A DNA stretch of 7,165 nt from Porticoccaceae bacterium (GTDB lineage Bacteria; Pseudomonadota; Gammaproteobacteria; Pseudomonadales; Porticoccaceae). The stretch's first letter is position 1. Each line of letters starts with the position of its first letter. The stretch is from assembly GCA_017858295.1 (NCBI GenBank), contig JAFMBU010000082.1, forward strand, positions 1 through 7,165. Reading direction: 5' to 3'. Both the position numbers and the translations under genes were made by a program. The notes under the pieces were generated by a model. That model saw only the letters and a list, made by a program, of their open reading frames with translations, did not search any database and was not told where the DNA came from. Of the stretch, positions 3,781-7,165 are shown in pieces.

Positions 3781-6603
3781 ATGTATAGAAATAATAGGCT
3801 AAGTCTGGCTGTTTCGATTGCCATGGGTGTTTCATTTGCTGGTATAGCAAGTGCAGAACTCGAAGAAGTTATCGTTACTGCAACAAAGCGTGCAGAGAAT
3901 ATGCAAGATGTGGCAGTTGCCATTTCCGCTTTGGGTGGCGATGCACTTAAAGAACTAAACGTGCAAACCTTTGATGAGTATGTTGAATATCTGCCAAATG
4001 TTGTCAATGCGGGTATTGGCCCCGGTCAGAAAGAAATTTATATTCGTGGCTCTGCATCCGAGCAGGGCTCAGTAACTGTTTCATCAGCCCAGGGCTCTGC
4101 TCCAGGCGTTGCTCTTTACCTCGATGATATGCCGGTTTCCTTTGGCGCTCGCAACCTCGATTTATACGCCGCTGATCTGCAGCGTGTAGAAGTACTGGCT
4201 GGTCCTCAAGGCACATTATTCGGTGCTAGCTCGCAGTCGGGTACGGTTCGCATGATCACTAATAAGCCGGTTATCGGTGAGTTTGAAGGTCGTATCGATC
4301 TCGGTATTAGCACTACTGCTGGCGGTTCAGACAGCAATAAAATGGAAGCGATGATTAACCTGCCAATTAGCGAAAACGTCGCTCTTAGAATGGTTAGCTA
4401 CAGTGATCGTCAAGGCGGTTGGATTGATAACGTACCCGCTAGCTTTACGCCAAGCGGTGAGGTCATCGATCGGAACTCTCTGGGTTATGGTCCTTACTTC
4501 AAAAACTTCCCGTTGACCACCAAGAAAACTGCTTACAACACTGATTTGGTGCAGGAAGATTGGAACGAAGCGACCTATAACGGCTATCGCATCGGTCTAG
4601 CTGCTGATATCAATGAAGATTGGAGTGTTCTGGTTCAGCATGCTTCACAAGAACTTGATGTTGAAGGTTCTTTCCTGGTCGATCCTCGCCTGGGTGATGA
4701 CAAGTCAGCTAAGTTTTCTCCTGAGCGCAACCAAGATGAGTTTGGTTTGACTACTTGGACCCTTGAAGGTCGCGTATCAAACTTGGACCTGGTTTACACC
4801 GGTGGTTACTTGGATCGTGAAGTGGATGCTATTGTTGATTACACCCACTACAACAATGGTGGCGGCTACATCACATACTATATGTGTAGCGGTAATATTT
4901 ATGCGGCTGATGCGACTGTTGAGAAAAACAGCTGTTTTGATCCTACCAAGCAATACGTTGATAGCAGCGACAATGAGCGCACTACCCACGAATTCCGTGT
5001 CAGCACAGACGCAGATAACCGCTTAAGATTGCTCGGCGGCGTTTACTTTAATGATGTTGAAACTAAAACTCTCGGTGAGTTCCAGTACTTCGGAGCCGGT
5101 GATACTTTCAGCGAGTTTAACCAACTTTATTACGGTAACCCCGATTACCCAGCCTATCAACTTGGCAACGTCACTGTAGATACTGCTGGTACTAATGCCG
5201 GTTCTACCCCTCGTGGACCAGGTACAGTTTTCTATAACGACTTTACTCGTACAGAAGAAGAGATCGCCTTTTTTGGTGAGATCTCCTTTGATTTCAACGA
5301 CAAGTTTACCGCTTCGATCAGTGCGCGTAAGTATGAGCTTGATACCCAGTTGCAGGGTGCATCAAACTTCTCCTTCGGCTGTCGTTACAATGGTGCTGGT
5401 TTAGCTAATCCCTCAACTGGAACCGCTGCCGATCAGACTGTTGATCTCTGTACCAGTGAGAAGTTTAGTAATGATGTCACCGCTCGTCTCGAAACCTTGG
5501 GTGGCTATGGTGCCAATCCAGATGATGCCGCTTTCCTTGCTCAGACGAGTCCTTCTGGTGAGAAAGATATGTTCCGTGGTGGTGGTAGCAATGCTGCAAC
5601 TCTCGCGGCAATTAAGAGTGGCAAGTTAGATATTAGCGACCTTAATGCGGATGGCTCTACTACCGAGAAAGACACTATTATCAAGTTCTCTATGAACTAT
5701 CACTTGACTGACGATATTATGCTCTACGGTGTTTACTCTGAGGGCTACCGTCCAGCCACTCAGAACCGAAATGCAGGTCGTTTGTCTGCAAATCAGTCTG
5801 GTGTCTATGAAGGTTACGTAGTGCCAGCTGTAGCTGTTACTGATACGTTGGAGAATATCGAATTTGGTATGAAAGGTACCTTCTTGGATAATACGCTGCG
5901 CTTTAACGCCACTTACTATCAGGCGGATATTGAAAATCTTCAGGTATCTCGTTTCGATCCATCCAATGTTGCGTTCTTAGTCTTTATGGAGAACGTTGGT
6001 GATGCTGAGTCTTCAGGCTTAGACGCTGATTTCCAGTGGGCAGCTTCAGATCAGCTGACTATTACAGGTGCGTTTAGCTTCTTGAGCACTGAGATTACTC
6101 GAGTGAATGATCAGCTTCAGGGGATTGCAGTTCCTGTAGGCTCTGATCTGCCATTGTCTTCGGACTTCTCTGGTAACCTGCGTGCTCGCTACGACTTCAG
6201 AATGGATAATATTGGCGCCGACGCATTTGTCGCAGCTTCTATGACCTACCGTGGTGAGACTCTTGCGGGTATCGTTGGTAGTGCGGCATTTATGGACGAC
6301 ACTGGTTTGTTGGCCTACGGCGCAGCATCTGGCATCGATCTGAACAATGAAGGCGGTAACTTCGGTACAGCTCTGGATTCAACTGGTGCAGTTCCGTTGA
6401 ACACCCGTTTTGTCAATGAAGCCACTACTACGTTGAACGCTAGCATGGGTATTTCTAAAGATAGCTGGAATGCAGAAATCTTTGTTAATAACATCACTAG
6501 TGAAGAGGGTGCCATGGCTCAGACAGCCGGTAAGTTCTCTGCCGAGCAAAGTGTTATGCGCCCACGTACTATGGGCATGCGCTTCTCGTATAACTTTCAA
6601 TAA
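3781..6603 (+). CDS. TonB-dependent outer-membrane receptor
   Basis: This 940-residue outer-membrane receptor imports a substrate using energy from TonB-ExbBD. The signal peptide is MYRNNR plus a hydrophobic core, cleaved after ASA (residue 25). The mature N-terminus starts at once with a TonB box, EEVIVTATKR (28-37). The plug domain runs to about 163 and shows IYIRG (86-90), YLDDMPV (113-119) and LAGPQGTLFGASSQSGTVRMITNKP (from 139). The rest is a 22-strand-type beta barrel, with SEGYRPATQNRN near 653-664 and a C-terminal strand MRFSYNF plus one extra Gln. Two close cysteine pairs (369/385 and 534/557) probably form disulfides in surface loops. A calcium-type loop D-x-N-x-D-G lies at 620-631. 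Codon use looks tuned for high expression (CTA leucine is rare). Substrate is not deducible; siderophore, vitamin or glycan are all possible. It is followed by a strong terminator. Confidence 0.95.
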   Translation: MYRNNRLSLAVSIAMGVSFAGIASAELEEVIVTATKRAENMQDVAVAISALGGDALKELNVQTFDEYVEYLPNVVNAGIGPGQKEIYIRGSASEQGSVTVSSAQGSAPGVALYLDDMPVSFGARNLDLYAADLQRVEVLAGPQGTLFGASSQSGTVRMITNKPVIGEFEGRIDLGISTTAGGSDSNKMEAMINLPISENVALRMVSYSDRQGGWIDNVPASFTPSGEVIDRNSLGYGPYFKNFPLTTKKTAYNTDLVQEDWNEATYNGYRIGLAADINEDWSVLVQHASQELDVEGSFLVDPRLGDDKSAKFSPERNQDEFGLTTWTLEGRVSNLDLVYTGGYLDREVDAIVDYTHYNNGGGYITYYMCSGNIYAADATVEKNSCFDPTKQYVDSSDNERTTHEFRVSTDADNRLRLLGGVYFNDVETKTLGEFQYFGAGDTFSEFNQLYYGNPDYPAYQLGNVTVDTAGTNAGSTPRGPGTVFYNDFTRTEEEIAFFGEISFDFNDKFTASISARKYELDTQLQGASNFSFGCRYNGAGLANPSTGTAADQTVDLCTSEKFSNDVTARLETLGGYGANPDDAAFLAQTSPSGEKDMFRGGGSNAATLAAIKSGKLDISDLNADGSTTEKDTIIKFSMNYHLTDDIMLYGVYSEGYRPATQNRNAGRLSANQSGVYEGYVVPAVAVTDTLENIEFGMKGTFLDNTLRFNATYYQADIENLQVSRFDPSNVAFLVFMENVGDAESSGLDADFQWAASDQLTITGAFSFLSTEITRVNDQLQGIAVPVGSDLPLSSDFSGNLRARYDFRMDNIGADAFVAASMTYRGETLAGIVGSAAFMDDTGLLAYGAASGIDLNNEGGNFGTALDSTGAVPLNTRFVNEATTTLNASMGISKDSWNAEIFVNNITSEEGAMAQTAGKFSAEQSVMRPRTMGMRFSYNFQ
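5638..5673 (+). other. Dockerin/EF-hand-like calcium loop within the receptor
   Basis: Residues 620-631 read DLNADGSTTEKD, giving Asp, Asn, Asp, Gly and Asp at loop positions 1, 3, 5, 6 and 12. This is the DxNxDGxxxxxD pattern of dockerin and EF-hand loops. It sits just before a strand leading to SEGYRP, probably in a surface loop. Only one loop is seen, without the paired partner of true dockerins. Confidence 0.5.
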
Positions 6604-6625
6604 GTAATAGCAATTGTTAGACTCT

Positions 6626-6656
6626 AAAGGGCGAACTTCGGTTCGCCCTTTTTTTT
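6626..6656 (+). terminator. Strong intrinsic terminator of the receptor gene
   Basis: GGGCGAAC (6629-6636) and GTTCGCCC (6641-6648) form a perfect 8-bp stem closed by a UUCG tetraloop. Eight T's follow (6649-6656), and three A's before the stem can extend pairing. It begins 22 bases after the receptor stop and should largely separate the receptor from the TPR gene. The A-tract on the left would also let it work weakly on the minus strand. Confidence 0.95.
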
Positions 6657-6673
6657 AATCCCGAGAAAACACT

Positions 6674-7165
6674 ATGACTCAAGCACTACCAAAAACAGCT
6701 GTGGATATAGATCAGGCACAGAGATTACTGGGAGCAGGAAAGCTTGAGGAAGCACAAAAGCTGATTGATAGTGTTCTTGTAGAAAGTCCGGATAACACTG
6801 ATGCACTCTATACCTTTGCCGTAATTCAGCGACTTAGAAAGCAGCATCTAGACGCGCTAAAAACCCTAGACCAAGTATTGCAACAACAACCCAATTTAGC
6901 GCGAGCCTATCAGGAGCGCGCCCTTAACGAACTGTCGTTAAATAATCCTATGCCTGCGGGCAAGGCCCTAGAGGCCGCAGTTGCCCTAGATCCCTCTCTA
7001 TTAAAAAGCTGGTCACTGCTGGTGCCACTGTATAGAGCCAGTGGCAGTAGCAAGGTGCGACAGGCCCAGGAGCAGGTCGACTTCCTAAATACTCTGCCCA
7101 AGGAGCTTTTAGCGGCGATTAGCTATCTGTCGGCTGATCGTTTGCTGGAGGCAGAGCAAGTCTGC
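6674..7165 (+). CDS. TPR protein, probable N-terminus of a TPR-sulfotransferase (partial, runs off the window)
   Basis: The frame opens at ATG 6674 and stays open for 164 codons to the window edge, so the 3' end is missing. Three helical repeats of about 34 residues are visible: about 12-42 (AQRLLGAGKLEEAQKLI, then ESPDN), 43-76 (ending QQQPN) and 77-110 (ALEAAVALDPSL). LNTLPKELLAAISYL and LLEAEQVC follow, the latter opening another repeat. This order, with a short linker reading LPKEL after the third repeat, is what I recall from long marine TPR-sulfotransferases encoded next to TonB-dependent receptors. The sulfotransferase domain itself would lie beyond the window and is inferred. No signal peptide is seen, so it is probably cytoplasmic. 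The ribosome site is weak (CGAGAA). CTA leucine is frequent, unlike the receptor gene, suggesting lower expression. Other TPR proteins remain possible. Confidence 0.8.
   Translation, partial: MTQALPKTAVDIDQAQRLLGAGKLEEAQKLIDSVLVESPDNTDALYTFAVIQRLRKQHLDALKTLDQVLQQQPNLARAYQERALNELSLNNPMPAGKALEAAVALDPSLLKSWSLLVPLYRASGSSKVRQAQEQVDFLNTLPKELLAAISYLSADRLLEAEQVC

Noticed and set aside
3731..3802. A 23-codon frame from ATG 3731 overlapping the receptor start
   Set aside because: It has no Shine-Dalgarno, is out of frame with the receptor, and runs through the receptor's own ribosome site. Chance is the simplest explanation.
1..7165. CRISPR arrays, insertion sequences, phage or attachment sites, including integration at the tRNA genes
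   Set aside because: No spaced direct repeats, transposase or integrase coding sequence, or duplicated tRNA 3' end was seen. Only one side of the tRNA operon is visible, so an island beyond position 1 cannot be excluded.

Overview
The window looks like chromosomal DNA of a marine-type gammaproteobacterium, possibly from the SAR92/Porticoccaceae/Cellvibrionales neighbourhood. This is inferred from the bacterial tRNA-Val/tRNA-Asp pair with encoded CCA ends, a QueD-CvfB-MFS housekeeping mix, moderate GC content, and a large TonB-dependent receptor followed by a TPR protein of the kind often seen beside such receptors in marine Proteobacteria. No phage, transposon, CRISPR or plasmid signal is visible. 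The placement rests on protein style only, not on a marker gene.

Layout. Positions 1-253 hold a minus-strand tRNA operon: a strong promoter, tRNA-Val(UAC), tRNA-Asp(GUC) and an intrinsic terminator. queD (332-685, +) diverges from it and ends tail-to-tail with an MFS transporter gene (682-1872, -); the two stop codons share one CTAG. A 244-bp AT-rich gap leads to a stand-alone acyl carrier protein-like gene (2117-2443, +) with an unusual acidic tail. Next comes a CvfB/YitL-type S1 RNA-binding protein (2591-3424, +). A structured 356-bp gap, read as a long 5' leader, precedes a 940-residue TonB-dependent outer-membrane receptor (3781-6603, +). The receptor ends at a textbook UUCG terminator (6626-6656). 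The last gene starts at 6674 and runs off the window; it encodes a TPR protein, probably the N-terminus of a TPR-sulfotransferase.

How the genes work together. Most are separate transcription units. queD (queuosine synthesis) and the tRNA operon share a theme, because tRNA-Asp(GUC) is itself a queuosine substrate, and the two promoters may overlap; this may be coincidence. The receptor and TPR gene are the only likely functional pair, but a strong terminator separates them. I see no new defence or mobile system. The parts most worth a second look are the receptor's long structured leader with a possible 16-codon upstream ORF, a dockerin/EF-hand-like loop in the receptor barrel, the acidic-tailed orphan ACP, and an open frame without a usual start codon upstream of the MFS gene.
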